In this document: in pieces, positions 34,847 through 44,318 of the stretch
How the letters are laid out: the number at the start of each line of letters is the position of its first letter
Position numbering within the stretch: position 1 is the first letter of the stretch
Assembly: GCA_963828405.1 (NCBI GenBank)
Contig: CAWHEG010000031.1
Span: 2,604,001-2,668,000 of the forward strand
Source of the DNA: JANMJD01 sp963828405
GTDB lineage: Bacteria; Actinomycetota; Acidimicrobiia; Acidimicrobiales; Ilumatobacteraceae
Direction: 5' to 3'
Length of the DNA stretch: 64,000 nucleotides
Position numbers and translations under genes: made by a program
The notes under the pieces: generated by a model
The model's input: the letters and a program-made list of their open reading frames with translations, nothing else
The model's database searches: none
Told to the model about the DNA's origin: nothing

Positions 34847-37270
34847 ATGAGCGAGCGCGCACGGATCGTCATCATCGGGGGCGGCATCGCCGGGTGCAGC
34901 GCGCTGTACCACCTCGCCAGGATGGGATGCACCGACGTCCTCCTGCTCGAGCGCGACGAGCTCACCTCGGGCTCGACCTGGCACGCGGCCGGCAACGTCC
35001 CGACGTATTCGGGGAGCTGGAGCGTGATGAAGGTGCAGAAGTACTCCGCCGAGCTGTACCGCGAGCTGGCCAAGGATCCCGACTTCCCGATCAGCTACCA
35101 CGTCACCGGCTCGGTGCGCCTGGCGCACTCCGAGGAGCGGATGGCGGAGTTCCGCCACGTGACGAGCATGGCCCGGGCCAACGGCATGGAGTACGACACC
35201 CTCACCCCGGCCGAGCTCGTCGAGCGCTACCCGTTCGTCGAGACCCACGATCTCGTCGGGGCCCTCTGGGATCCCCTCGACGGCGACATCGACCCCTCCC
35301 AGGTCACCCAGGCGATGGCCCGTGCCGCCCGGGCGATGGGAGCCCGCGTGCGACGCGCCGAGCGGGTCGTCGGGCTGCGCCAGCACCCGAACCACGAGTG
35401 GACGGTGACCACGACGGCGGGTGAGATCGACTGCGAGATCGTGGTCAACGCCGCCGGCTACCGCGCCGGTGAGGTGATGGAGCTCATCGGCCGCCACCTG
35501 CCGATCGTGTCGATGTCGCACCAGTACTACATCACCGAGGAGATCCCCGAGCTCGCCGCCCTCGCCGAGCCGCTGCCGTTGCTGCGCGATCCCGACACCT
35601 CGTACTACCTGCGTCAGGAGCGCAACAGCTTCATCCTCGGGCCCTACGAGTGGAAGGCCACCCCGATGTGGCTCGACGGCATCCCCGACCAGTTCGCCAA
35701 CATGCTCTGGAGCGACGATCTCGAGCGGCTCGAGCCGCAGATCCTCGACGCCGGGGAGCGGGTGCCGCTGCTGGGCGACGCCGGCATCGCCCGGGTGATC
35801 AACGGCCCGATCCCCTACGCCCCGGACGGCAACCCGTATCTCGGGCCCGAGCGCGGGCTGCGCAACTTCTGGCACTGCAACACCTTCAGCTTCGGCATCG
35901 CCCAGGGCGGCGGTGCCGGCAAGGCGATCGCCGAGTGGATCCTCGACGGTCGCCCGGAGATCGACCTGTGGTCGATCGACCGCCGCCGCTACAAGGACTA
36001 CGCCACCACGCAGTACACGATCGACAAGGCGGTCGAGGTGTACCAGAACGAGTACGCGATGGGCTTCCCGTTCGAGGAGCGGCCGGCCGGCCGCCCGTCG
36101 TACACGTCCCCGTTGTACGAGAAGCTGGCCGCCAAGGGGGCCTCGTTCGGCGCCCGTGGCGGCTGGGAGCGGCCGACCTACTTCGACCCGCAAGGCTTGG
36201 TCACCGACCACACGCTCTCCTTCCGCCGGCGCAACGGCTGGCGCACCGTCGTCGCCGAGGAGGTGCACGCCGTGCGCAACGCCGTCGCCGTGCTCGACCT
36301 CCCCGGCTTCGCCAAGTTCGAGGTCGAGGGCGCCGGGGCCGCCGGCTTCCTCGATCGCCTGCTGTGCACGAAGCTGCCCCGCGTCGGGCGGGTGTCGCTG
36401 TGCTACGCCCTGCTGCCCGACGGCAAGGTGCTCAGCGAGTTCACCGTCACCCGCATCGCCGAGGACCGCTTCTACCTCGTCGGGGCGGCGAGCGCCGAGT
36501 GGCACGACCTCGACGTGCTCGAGGATGCGTTACCCGGCGACGGGTCCGTCTCGATCCGCAATGTCACCGCCGACTTCGGCTCGCTCGTGGTCGTCGGGCC
36601 CCGCTCGCGCGAGGTGCTGGCCCAGGTCACGTCCTCGCCGCTCGACAATGCCTCGTTCCCCTGGCTCTCGATGCGCGAGATCGACACCGCCGTCGGCGGG
36701 GTGCGCGCCCTGCGGGTCAACTACGTCGGCGAGCTCGGCTGGGAGCTGCATGCGGCCAACGACCAGCTCGTCGCCCTGTACGACGCCGTCTGGGCGGCCG
36801 GAGAGGCCCACGGGATCCGCGACTTCGGCATCTACGCCGTCGACAGCCTGCGCCTCGACAAGGGCTACCGCGGCTGGAAGGCCGACCTCGAGATCGGCTT
36901 CTCGCCGTTCGACGCCTCGCTCGACCGCTTCGTCGACCTGACCAAGCCGGCCTTCGTGGGCCGCGAGGCGCTGCTGGCCGAGCACGAGGCGGGCCCGGCG
37001 TGGCGCTTCGTGGGGATGACGCTCGACGACGACGGCGATGCCGATGCGCCGTTCTGCTCGTCGGTGTTCAGCGGCGACGAGCGTGTGGGCATCGTGACCT
37101 CGGGCGGGTGGAGCTTCACCCTCGCCAGGAGCGTGGCCCTGGCCTACGTCAGGCCCGGGTTCGCAGCCGCCGGTACCCGGCTCGAGATCGAGATCTTCGG
37201 CGAGCGGCGAGCGGCGACCGTCGGGGCCGAGCCGCTGTTCGACCCGCAGAACGAGCGCCTGCGCAGCTGA
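34847..37270 (+). CDS. FAD-GcvT fusion dehydrogenase, second copy
   Basis: Enzyme of 807 aa with the same two-domain design as its divergent neighbour: FAD domain (IVIIGGGIAGCSALYHLARM, TSGSTWHAAGNVPTYSGSW with the candidate FAD-linking His) and C-terminal GcvT domain (LRVNYVGELGWELHAANDQL, YAVDSLRLDKGYRGWKADLE). The two proteins differ throughout, so they are old paralogues, probably with different N-methyl substrates. The ATG at 34847 has AAGGG about 8 nt upstream. The frame is intact. It shares the 208-nt promoter region and its inverted repeat with the other copy. Dimethylglycine dehydrogenase or sarcosine dehydrogenase-like activity is inferred from the fold. Confidence 0.9.
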   Translation: MSERARIVIIGGGIAGCSALYHLARMGCTDVLLLERDELTSGSTWHAAGNVPTYSGSWSVMKVQKYSAELYRELAKDPDFPISYHVTGSVRLAHSEERMAEFRHVTSMARANGMEYDTLTPAELVERYPFVETHDLVGALWDPLDGDIDPSQVTQAMARAARAMGARVRRAERVVGLRQHPNHEWTVTTTAGEIDCEIVVNAAGYRAGEVMELIGRHLPIVSMSHQYYITEEIPELAALAEPLPLLRDPDTSYYLRQERNSFILGPYEWKATPMWLDGIPDQFANMLWSDDLERLEPQILDAGERVPLLGDAGIARVINGPIPYAPDGNPYLGPERGLRNFWHCNTFSFGIAQGGGAGKAIAEWILDGRPEIDLWSIDRRRYKDYATTQYTIDKAVEVYQNEYAMGFPFEERPAGRPSYTSPLYEKLAAKGASFGARGGWERPTYFDPQGLVTDHTLSFRRRNGWRTVVAEEVHAVRNAVAVLDLPGFAKFEVEGAGAAGFLDRLLCTKLPRVGRVSLCYALLPDGKVLSEFTVTRIAEDRFYLVGAASAEWHDLDVLEDALPGDGSVSIRNVTADFGSLVVVGPRSREVLAQVTSSPLDNASFPWLSMREIDTAVGGVRALRVNYVGELGWELHAANDQLVALYDAVWAAGEAHGIRDFGIYAVDSLRLDKGYRGWKADLEIGFSPFDASLDRFVDLTKPAFVGREALLAEHEAGPAWRFVGMTLDDDGDADAPFCSSVFSGDERVGIVTSGGWSFTLARSVALAYVRPGFAAAGTRLEIEIFGERRAATVGAEPLFDPQNERLRS

Positions 37271-37388
37271 CAGCCCGCCGACATCAGTCCCGGCGGAGAA
37301 GCCGAATGACCCACGTTGCGCCCGTCATGCCGGTGGCCGGAGTAGGTCTCACCTCCAGGCAACTCCGGCTGGCGAGGGACGTGGAATC

Positions 37389-38954
37389 ATGGGACGACGA
37401 ATGGCCGCCGTGTTGGCGGGCGCACTGATCGGCGGGTTCGTCGGCACCGCCGGCGCGCAACCCGCCTCGGCGGACGGCCAGGCGACGGGGCGCAGCGGCA
37501 TCGCCTACCGCATCGAGACCGTGTGCGCCACGGGGGAGATGCAGCTCAGCTCGAGCGATGTGAAACCGGGCCAGTCGGCGACGATGTCGGTCCGCCGGGG
37601 ACTGGCCGGGGAGGTGTTGGGCCGCTGGGACCTCGGCGACGCCGCGTACGCCTCGGCCAACCTGACGGCCGATCAGAGCCTGGCGATGGATCCCCAGGGC
37701 CTGAGCGTCTACGAGAACGACGAGCGGGTGATCTCGGCCACCTATGGCGACCAGTGCACGACGGCGACCGCCCGGTACGGGCTGGCCCCGAGCTCGGCGT
37801 TCATGCCCGTGACCCCGACGCGGATCCTCGACACCCGCCCGACGACGCCGGTCAACTACGCCGGCCCCAAGCCGGTCGCCGGGGCGAGCATCGCCATCGT
37901 CGTCACCGGCGGTCCAGCCGCCGTTCCGGCGGGTGCCAGCGCCGTCGTGCTCAACGTGACGGCCGTCGATGCGACAGCGCCGGGCTACGTGCAGGCGTTC
38001 CCGACGGGGCGCAGCGGGCCCGGGGCATCGTCCAACCTCAACGTCGAGCGGGCCGGCCAGACGATTCCCAACGCGGTCGTCGTGCCCGTCGGCCAGGGGG
38101 GGAGGGTCACCCTGTTCACCGAGGCCGGGACCCATCTGATCGCCGACATCACCGGCTACTTCGTTCCGGTCAAGGGGCCCGTCGCCGCCGGTCGCTACCT
38201 CCCGGTGACGCCCAAGCGGGTGCTCGACACCCGACCGGCCGTCCGGCTCGGCGCCACCGGTCAGAAGCCGGCTGCCGGGGCACGCCTGCGTTTCGCCGTG
38301 TCGGTCCCCGGGGCGCCGGCGACGAGCCTGATCGCCGCCGTTGCCGTGAACATGACCGCCACCGAGGCCAGCGGCCCGGGGTTCGTGCAGGTCGCCGCAG
38401 GCGGCAGACTGGTTGCCGGGGCGACCTCCAGTCTGAACGTCGAACGATCCGGCCAGACCATCGCCAACCTGGTGATCGTTCCGGTGTCGGCGGACGGCAC
38501 CGTCGAGGTGTTCACCGAGCGCGGCACGCACCTGCTGGCCGACGTGGTCGGCTACTTCACCACCGACAAGGCGCCGCTGTCGTCGAGCGGCCTGTTCGTC
38601 CCGGTGCTCCCCGAACGCATCCTCGACACCAGGGGTTCGCGCCTCGGGGCGCGTGACTACGAACCGCTCGCCGGGGGTTCGGTGTTCAAGGACTTCGGGG
38701 GCATCGCCCGGTGGAACCCGGCCGCCGTGATGCTCAACCTCACCGCCACCAACACCACCGAAGGCGGATACGTGCAGGCCGGGGCGGGCGGTGCGATGGT
38801 CCACGGCGCCCATTCCAACCTCAACATGGCTGCCGGCCAGACGATCCCGAACGCCGTGATCGCCCCGATCGGCGGGTATCCCGACGCCTTGGAGATCTAC
38901 AACGACGGGGCGTCCGATCTCCTCGCCGACCTCTCGGGCTGGTTCACCGCCTGA
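37389..38954 (+). CDS. Secreted protein with three RILDTR-type repeats
   Basis: Exported protein of 521 aa. It has a signal peptide (residues 1 to about 30, with cleavage likely after AQPASA) and a unique N-terminal part of about 110 aa. Three repeats of about 120-130 aa follow, starting FMPVTPTRILDTRP, YLPVTPKRVLDTRP and FVPVLPERILDTRG. Each ends with a hydrophobic block such as GTHLIADITGYFVP, GTHLLADVVGYFT or ASDLLADLSGWFT. Inside each is a SSLNVE/SNLNM-type and AGQTIPNAV-type segment. Such repeats are, as far as I know, common on exported proteins of Acidimicrobiia and some other actinobacteria, without assigned function. It may be an adhesin or surface-layer component. It is a single gene, unrelated to the HerA cluster that follows. 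Confidence 0.85.
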   Translation: MGRRMAAVLAGALIGGFVGTAGAQPASADGQATGRSGIAYRIETVCATGEMQLSSSDVKPGQSATMSVRRGLAGEVLGRWDLGDAAYASANLTADQSLAMDPQGLSVYENDERVISATYGDQCTTATARYGLAPSSAFMPVTPTRILDTRPTTPVNYAGPKPVAGASIAIVVTGGPAAVPAGASAVVLNVTAVDATAPGYVQAFPTGRSGPGASSNLNVERAGQTIPNAVVVPVGQGGRVTLFTEAGTHLIADITGYFVPVKGPVAAGRYLPVTPKRVLDTRPAVRLGATGQKPAAGARLRFAVSVPGAPATSLIAAVAVNMTATEASGPGFVQVAAGGRLVAGATSSLNVERSGQTIANLVIVPVSADGTVEVFTERGTHLLADVVGYFTTDKAPLSSSGLFVPVLPERILDTRGSRLGARDYEPLAGGSVFKDFGGIARWNPAAVMLNLTATNTTEGGYVQAGAGGAMVHGAHSNLNMAAGQTIPNAVIAPIGGYPDALEIYNDGASDLLADLSGWFTA

Positions 38955-39010
38955 TCGAACCGGGACGGGAGTCCCCAGCGGCCGGGGGTCCACTCGGTAT
39001 CGTCGAAGCG

Positions 39011-40714
39011 ATGGAACCGGGCTCCGATGGCGAGTTGATCGGCCGGGTGATCGGCTCCGAGGAGGCGTCCCCGCTGGTCTTCCATGTCGGTGTCTCGGCG
39101 GAGCACGCCGTACAACTCGACGAGGTGCTCGCCACCCGCCGGGTGCTGCCCGACGGCCGGGTGATCACCCTGTCCGGCGTGGTGAGCCAGGTCACCGCGG
39201 TGCACGAGGGCGCCTCGTTCGGCTCCGACGTCTACCTGATCGCCGACGGCATCCTGCCTGCCCAGGTCTTCGAGACCGCCGAGGTGCTGGTCACCCGCGT
39301 CGATCCCGAGGTCTACGTCCCGCCGACCCCCGGGGCCGCCGTCGTCCGGGCCGAGGGGGAGGCCCGGGACATGGCGCTCAGCTTCGATCGGATGGAGCGG
39401 CGGATCCCGATCGGACTCGGGCGCGACGGCCAGGCCCTGTTCGCCAACCTCGAGTTCCTCGACGGCACCCGCGGCGCCCACGTGAACATCTCGGGCATCT
39501 CCGGCGTGGCGACCAAGACGTCGTATGCGACGTTCCTGCTCCACTCACTGTTCAACTCCGGCGCTCTGGGGGCCGAGGCGGTCAACACCAAGGCGCTGAT
39601 CTTCAACGTCAAAGGCGAGGACCTGCTGTTCCTCGACCGGCCCAACAACCGGCTCGACGACGACCAGCGCCGGCTGTACGCCCGCCTGCGCCTGCCGGCC
39701 GAGCCGTTCGGTTCAGTCGCGGTGTTCGCCCCACCGCGGCGCCACGACCCGCAGGCCGGGCCCGACGTGGCCAGCCGATCGACGGGCGTGCGGTCGTTCT
39801 ACTGGACGCTCGTCGAGTTCTGCGTCGAGGAACTGCTCCCGTTCGTGTTCGCCGACGTCGAGGACGAACGCCAGCAGTACACGATGATCGTCCACCACAT
39901 CACCCAACGGCTTCGCCACGAGCACCGTCCCGCCGGCGACGACGGGGCGATCAAGCTCGGCCCCGACGGCGCGGTGATCCGCACCTACGGTGATCTCGTC
40001 GACCGCCTCGCCGCGCTGGTCAGCGACGACGACAGCCGCGAGGAGTGGGCCGGGCGGGCGACGACGATGGGCACGGTCAACGCCTTCGTGCGCCGGCTGG
40101 TGTCGTCGAAGGCCCGTCTGGGCGCGCTGATCCGCGGGGATGTCGCCGGGCGGGGTGTCCACCGGATCGACACGGGCGGGGCGCAGGTCACCGTCGTCGA
40201 CCTCCACAACCTCCACGATCGGGCCCAGCGGTTCGTCGTCGGCGTCACGTTGCGCCAGGAGTTCGAACGCAAGGAGGCCTCCGGCACGGCACGGCCGCTG
40301 CTCTTCGTCGTGCTCGACGAACTCAACAAGTACGCCCCCCGGGAGGGGTCGTCGCCGATCAAGGAGATCCTCCTCGACGTGGCCGAGCGGGGTCGTTCCC
40401 TCGGGGTGATCCTGATCGGCGCCCAGCAGACCGCCAGCGAGGTCGAGCGGCGGGTGTTCGCCAATGCGGCGGTGCGCGTCGTCGGTCGCCTCGACCCGGC
40501 CGAGGCAGCCAGGGCGGAGTACGGCTTCCTGCCCGAGGCCCACCGGCGGCGGGCGACGATCGCCCGACCGGGCACGATGTTCGTCAACCAACCCGAGATC
40601 CCCGTCCCGCTCGTCGTCGAGTTCCCGTTCCCCGCCTGGGCGACGCGTCCGAGTGAGGCATCGTCGCCGGTCACGGCGGTCGACGGGGGCGACCCGTTCG
40701 ACGGGCTCACATGA
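39011..40714 (+). CDS. HerA-like hexameric ATPase/translocase
   Basis: ATPase of 567 aa of the HerA/FtsK superfamily (DUF87-like). An N-terminal beta-barrel part (IGRVIGSEEASPLVFHVGV) leads into the ATPase core with the P-loop region NISGISGVATKTSYATFLL near residue 160. Walker B follows (LLFVVLDELNKYAPREG), then the sensor segment LIGAQQTASEVERRVFANAA. The P-loop is unusual: Thr replaces the Gly before the Lys. HerA pumps DNA toward a NurA nuclease during end resection. The stop overlaps the sbcD start by 4 nt (ATGA), and sbcC and a NurA-like gene follow. The context supports a DNA double-strand-break role. I am confident of the superfamily; orthology to archaeal HerA is inference. Confidence 0.8.
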   Translation: MEPGSDGELIGRVIGSEEASPLVFHVGVSAEHAVQLDEVLATRRVLPDGRVITLSGVVSQVTAVHEGASFGSDVYLIADGILPAQVFETAEVLVTRVDPEVYVPPTPGAAVVRAEGEARDMALSFDRMERRIPIGLGRDGQALFANLEFLDGTRGAHVNISGISGVATKTSYATFLLHSLFNSGALGAEAVNTKALIFNVKGEDLLFLDRPNNRLDDDQRRLYARLRLPAEPFGSVAVFAPPRRHDPQAGPDVASRSTGVRSFYWTLVEFCVEELLPFVFADVEDERQQYTMIVHHITQRLRHEHRPAGDDGAIKLGPDGAVIRTYGDLVDRLAALVSDDDSREEWAGRATTMGTVNAFVRRLVSSKARLGALIRGDVAGRGVHRIDTGGAQVTVVDLHNLHDRAQRFVVGVTLRQEFERKEASGTARPLLFVVLDELNKYAPREGSSPIKEILLDVAERGRSLGVILIGAQQTASEVERRVFANAAVRVVGRLDPAEAARAEYGFLPEAHRRRATIARPGTMFVNQPEIPVPLVVEFPFPAWATRPSEASSPVTAVDGGDPFDGLT

Positions 40715-41910
40715 AGCTGCTGCACACCGGCGACTGGCACCTGGGCAAGGTGCTCAAGGGGATGCCCCGCGTCGAGGAGCATGCCGAGGTGCTGGCCGAA
40801 CTGGTCGCCCTGGCCGCTGTCGAGCGGATCGACGCCGTCCTCGTCGCCGGGGATCTGTTCGAGACCGCTGCACCGGCGCCGGAGATCCAGCGCCTCGCCT
40901 GGTCGACGTTGATCGAGCTGCGGGCCACGGGCGCCGAGGTGATCGTCGTCGCCGGCAACCACGACCACCCGGAGCTCTTCGAAGCGGTGCGCCCGGTGTT
41001 CCACGCCGCCGGGATCCGAGTCCTCGGGCGTCCGGCCCGCCCGGCGGACGGCGGGGTGATCGAACTGACCACCCGCTCGGGTGAGCGGTTGCGGGTCGCC
41101 TCGCTGCCGTTCTGCTCGCAGCGATCGGTCGTGCGCGCCGAGCAGCTGATGACCCTCGATGCGGCCGACCAGGCGCTGGAGTACTCGGAGCGGATGACCA
41201 ACCTCCTCCGGGCGCTGACCACCGGTTTCACCATCGACGCGGTCAATGTCGTGCTGGCCCACGCCTACGTCCTCGGGGGCCGCCTGGGCGGCGGCGAGCG
41301 CGACGCCCAGACGGTCAACGACTACGCGGTACGGGCGACGTCGTTCCCCGTCGCCGCCAGCTACGTGGCCCTCGGTCACCTCCACCGCTTCCAGCAGATC
41401 CCGGGGCCGTGCCCGATCTACTACTCCGGGTCGCCGATCGCCGTCGACTTCGGCGAGGAACGTGACGACAAGGGCGTGGCGATCGTCGAGGTGTCGCCGG
41501 GACTCCCGGCAACTGTCCGGCACCACACCCTCGCCGCCGCCCGTCTGCTGGCCACCACGCGGGGAACGGTGGCCGAGGTGATCGCCGAGGCCACGGGCCG
41601 CCCCGACGCCTGGTGGAGGGCGATCGTGACCGAGCCCGCCCGCGCCGGGATGGCCGACGACGTGCGCGCCGGCGCACCCAACGTGCTCGAGGTGCGCATC
41701 GAGGCCGTTGCGGGCGGTCGGCGCGACGGGGAGGGGACCGAACGCCGACAGGGACGGTCGCCGCACGAGCTGTTCGCCGCGTATCTCGTCCAGCAGGACA
41801 TCGCCGACGAGCGCCTGATCGGACTGTTCGACGAGTTGCTCGAAGCCGACGAGGCGTTCGACCACAACGGCGGAGTCGAGCCGGTGCCGGTCGGGGGCGA
41901 TGCCCGTTGA
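40711..41910 (+). CDS. sbcD: Exonuclease SbcD (Mre11-like)
   Basis: Metallophosphoesterase nuclease subunit of the SbcCD complex, 399 aa, which cleaves DNA ends and hairpins. All metal-binding motifs are visible: LLHTGDWHLGKVL (D and H), VLVAGDLFETAAP, VVAGNHDHPELF and the distal VALGHLHRFQQI. A capping domain and a Lys/Glu-rich tail follow, ending with the SPHELFAAYLVQQDIADERL helix that contacts SbcC in relatives. Start and stop overlap its neighbours by 4 nt on both sides, so it is translated together with the HerA-like ATPase and SbcC. Confidence 0.95.
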   Translation: MKLLHTGDWHLGKVLKGMPRVEEHAEVLAELVALAAVERIDAVLVAGDLFETAAPAPEIQRLAWSTLIELRATGAEVIVVAGNHDHPELFEAVRPVFHAAGIRVLGRPARPADGGVIELTTRSGERLRVASLPFCSQRSVVRAEQLMTLDAADQALEYSERMTNLLRALTTGFTIDAVNVVLAHAYVLGGRLGGGERDAQTVNDYAVRATSFPVAASYVALGHLHRFQQIPGPCPIYYSGSPIAVDFGEERDDKGVAIVEVSPGLPATVRHHTLAAARLLATTRGTVAEVIAEATGRPDAWWRAIVTEPARAGMADDVRAGAPNVLEVRIEAVAGGRRDGEGTERRQGRSPHELFAAYLVQQDIADERLIGLFDELLEADEAFDHNGGVEPVPVGGDAR

Positions 41911-44318
41911 GACCCGTGCTGCTCGAGATGGCCGGGTTCGGGGCATTCCGCGATCCGACCTGCATCGATTTCGCGGAGACGGACCTGTTCGCCCTGCAGG
42001 GGCCGACGGGCGCCGGCAAGTCGACGGTGATCGATGCGATCTGTTTCGCCCTGTTCGGGAACGTGCCGCGTTACGACGACCAGCGGCTCGTCGGTGCGGC
42101 GATGACGACCAATGCCGCCGAGATGCGCGTCCGCCTGCGCTTCGAGGTGGCCGGCCGGATGTACGAAGCGGTGCGGGTCGTGCGGCGCACCACGGGCACG
42201 GCGCCCGGATCGAGTCGGGTGTCGACCAAGGAGGCCCGCCTCGAGGTCGTCGACGGCCCGGTGCTCGCCGGTAAGGAGGGGGAGCTGCGCACGGCGATGG
42301 AGGAGCTGCTCGGACTGACCTTCGACGACTTCACCCGCTGCGTGGTGCTCCCGCAGGGTGCCTTTGCCAGGTTCCTGCACGACAAGCCGGCCGATCGTCA
42401 GGCACTGCTCGTCCGGCTGCTCGATCTCGGCGTCTACGGCCGGATGCTCCAGCGGGCCAACGCCCGGGTCGTGGAGATCGATCGGGAGATGGCGTTCATC
42501 GACGGGCGGCTCGACGGTCTGGCCGAGGCGACGCCGGCGAACCTGGCCGAGGTCGGCGCCGCGCTCGCCCGCGTGCGCACCGCGGAAGCCGCGCTGATCA
42601 CCGGCTTTCCGCGCCTGGCGGCGGCCGAGGACGCCGCCAGAGCGGCGGGCCTGGCGTTCGAGGAGCAGTCCCGCTGGCTGGCGGCGATCGGGAACGTCGC
42701 CGTGCCGGCCGGTGTCGCCGAGCTCGCCGAGCGTTTCGCCGCCGGCCGGCGGAGCGTGGACGAGCTCGAGGCGCGGCATCGGGCGGCGGTCTCCGGCGCC
42801 GATCGGTCCCAGGCGGCGCTCGCCGACGGGCCGGAGCCGGCCGCCATCGCCGCCGCGCTGCAGGTGTACGAACGTCTCGCCAAGGGACGTGAGGTGGTCG
42901 CTCGCATCGCCGAGGAGATCGCCGAGGCGCGACAGGCCGCCGCTGCGGCGGCGTCGCAGGCGGCGACGGCCGCGACGGCGGCAGACGCCGCCCGCGACGC
43001 CCTGGCCCGGCTGCGTTCGGCCCACCTCGCCCATACCCTGGCCGTCGAGCTGCAGCCGGGCGAGCCGTGTCCGGTGTGCGAGCAGGTCGTCTCGCGGCTG
43101 CCGTTGCCCACGTCCCCGACCGGGCTGGCCGAGGTCGAGCGCCGGGCGCGGGCCGCCGAGCAGGACGCCGATGCGCTGCGCCGGGAAGCCGATACGGCGG
43201 CGCACCGTGTGGCGGTGCTCGCCGACCGTGCGGCGCGCGCCGACGACTTGCTCGCCGAGCTGTCGGCCGAGCTCGACGGCGCCCCGACCCGCGAGGTGTT
43301 GCTCGCCCGTCAGGCCGAGGCGAACGGGCTGGCCGAACGGGCCCGCCTCGCCCGCCTCGACGAGCAGGCGGCGCGCGCCGCGGTTGCCGAGGCCCGCAAC
43401 CGCCTCGAGCAGCTCCACCAGGAGGAGCAGCAGATCGAGGGCCGGATGCACGCCCAGCGCGACGAGCTCGTCGCCCTCGGGCCACCCGCTCCGACGGGGA
43501 CGGTCGCCGAGGCCTGGGCTGCGCTGGCGAGCTGGGCGGCGGGCAGACGGCCCGGGATCCAGGCGCACGCCGACGAGCTGTCGGCCCGGCGCACCGACGC
43601 CCTGTCACGGGTCGAGGGGGAACGCCGGGCGCTGGTCGAGCTGGTGCAGGCCGCCGGGGTCGGAGTGCCGTCGACGTCCTCGCCCGATCATCTCGGTCGG
43701 GCCGTCGACCGGGAGCTGCACTCGCTCACCGAACGGGAGGCGGCGATACGGCTGTCCATCGAACAGCGCGACGCGCTCCTCGAACGCCGCGGCGAGCTCG
43801 ACGGCCGGCGCATCGTGGCCGGCGAGCTCGGCCGCCTGCTGAAGGCCGACCGCTTCCAGCGCTGGCTGGTCGAGGAGACCCTCGTCGATCTCGCCGCCGG
43901 AGCGTCGGGACGCCTGTTCGCCATGTCGGCGGGGCGTTACTCGCTCGATCTCGGCGCGGCGGGCGAGTTCACCGTCGTCGACCATGCCGAGGGCGACGAG
44001 CGGCGCGGGGTGCGCACGCTGTCGGGCGGTGAGACGTTCCAGGCGTCGCTCGCCCTCGCCCTGGCCCTCTCCGACCACCTCGTCGAGATGTCCGGGCGTC
44101 GAGGTCACATGCTCGAGTCGATCTTCCTCGACGAGGGTTTCGGCACGCTCGACTCCGAGAGCCTCGACGCAGTCGCCACGACGATCGAGCGGCTCGGCTC
44201 CCACGGCAGGATGGTGGGGATCGTGACCCACGTGGCCGCGTTGGCCGAGCGGATGCCGGTGCGTTTCGTGGTCAGCCGCGGTCCCCGCTCGGCCGTTGTC
44301 GAGCGGGTGGGGTCGTGA
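41907..44318 (+). CDS. sbcC: SbcC/Rad50-type SMC ATPase
   Basis: ATPase of 803 aa that holds DNA ends for SbcD. Walker A is GPTGAGKST at residues 32-40. Long Ala/Glu/Arg coiled coils flank a zinc hook, CPVC at residues 388-391. The C-terminal half has the signature TLSGGETFQASLALALALSD and Walker B SIFLDEGFGTLDSE. It is shorter than E. coli SbcC (about 1050 aa), with a short coiled coil, as in many actinobacteria. I use the TTG at 41907, which overlaps the sbcD stop (TTGA) and yields LRPVLLEMAGFGAF; an in-frame GTG at 41916 is the alternative. It also overlaps the next gene by 4 nt. Confidence 0.93.
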   Translation: MRPVLLEMAGFGAFRDPTCIDFAETDLFALQGPTGAGKSTVIDAICFALFGNVPRYDDQRLVGAAMTTNAAEMRVRLRFEVAGRMYEAVRVVRRTTGTAPGSSRVSTKEARLEVVDGPVLAGKEGELRTAMEELLGLTFDDFTRCVVLPQGAFARFLHDKPADRQALLVRLLDLGVYGRMLQRANARVVEIDREMAFIDGRLDGLAEATPANLAEVGAALARVRTAEAALITGFPRLAAAEDAARAAGLAFEEQSRWLAAIGNVAVPAGVAELAERFAAGRRSVDELEARHRAAVSGADRSQAALADGPEPAAIAAALQVYERLAKGREVVARIAEEIAEARQAAAAAASQAATAATAADAARDALARLRSAHLAHTLAVELQPGEPCPVCEQVVSRLPLPTSPTGLAEVERRARAAEQDADALRREADTAAHRVAVLADRAARADDLLAELSAELDGAPTREVLLARQAEANGLAERARLARLDEQAARAAVAEARNRLEQLHQEEQQIEGRMHAQRDELVALGPPAPTGTVAEAWAALASWAAGRRPGIQAHADELSARRTDALSRVEGERRALVELVQAAGVGVPSTSSPDHLGRAVDRELHSLTEREAAIRLSIEQRDALLERRGELDGRRIVAGELGRLLKADRFQRWLVEETLVDLAAGASGRLFAMSAGRYSLDLGAAGEFTVVDHAEGDERRGVRTLSGGETFQASLALALALSDHLVEMSGRRGHMLESIFLDEGFGTLDSESLDAVATTIERLGSHGRMVGIVTHVAALAERMPVRFVVSRGPRSAVVERVGS

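Noticed and set aside
37306..37428. 40-aa open frame with a fair ribosome-binding site before the repeat protein
   Set aside because: It overlaps the start of the signal peptide of the secreted protein in another frame and shows no recognisable feature. A leader peptide cannot be excluded but is not supported.
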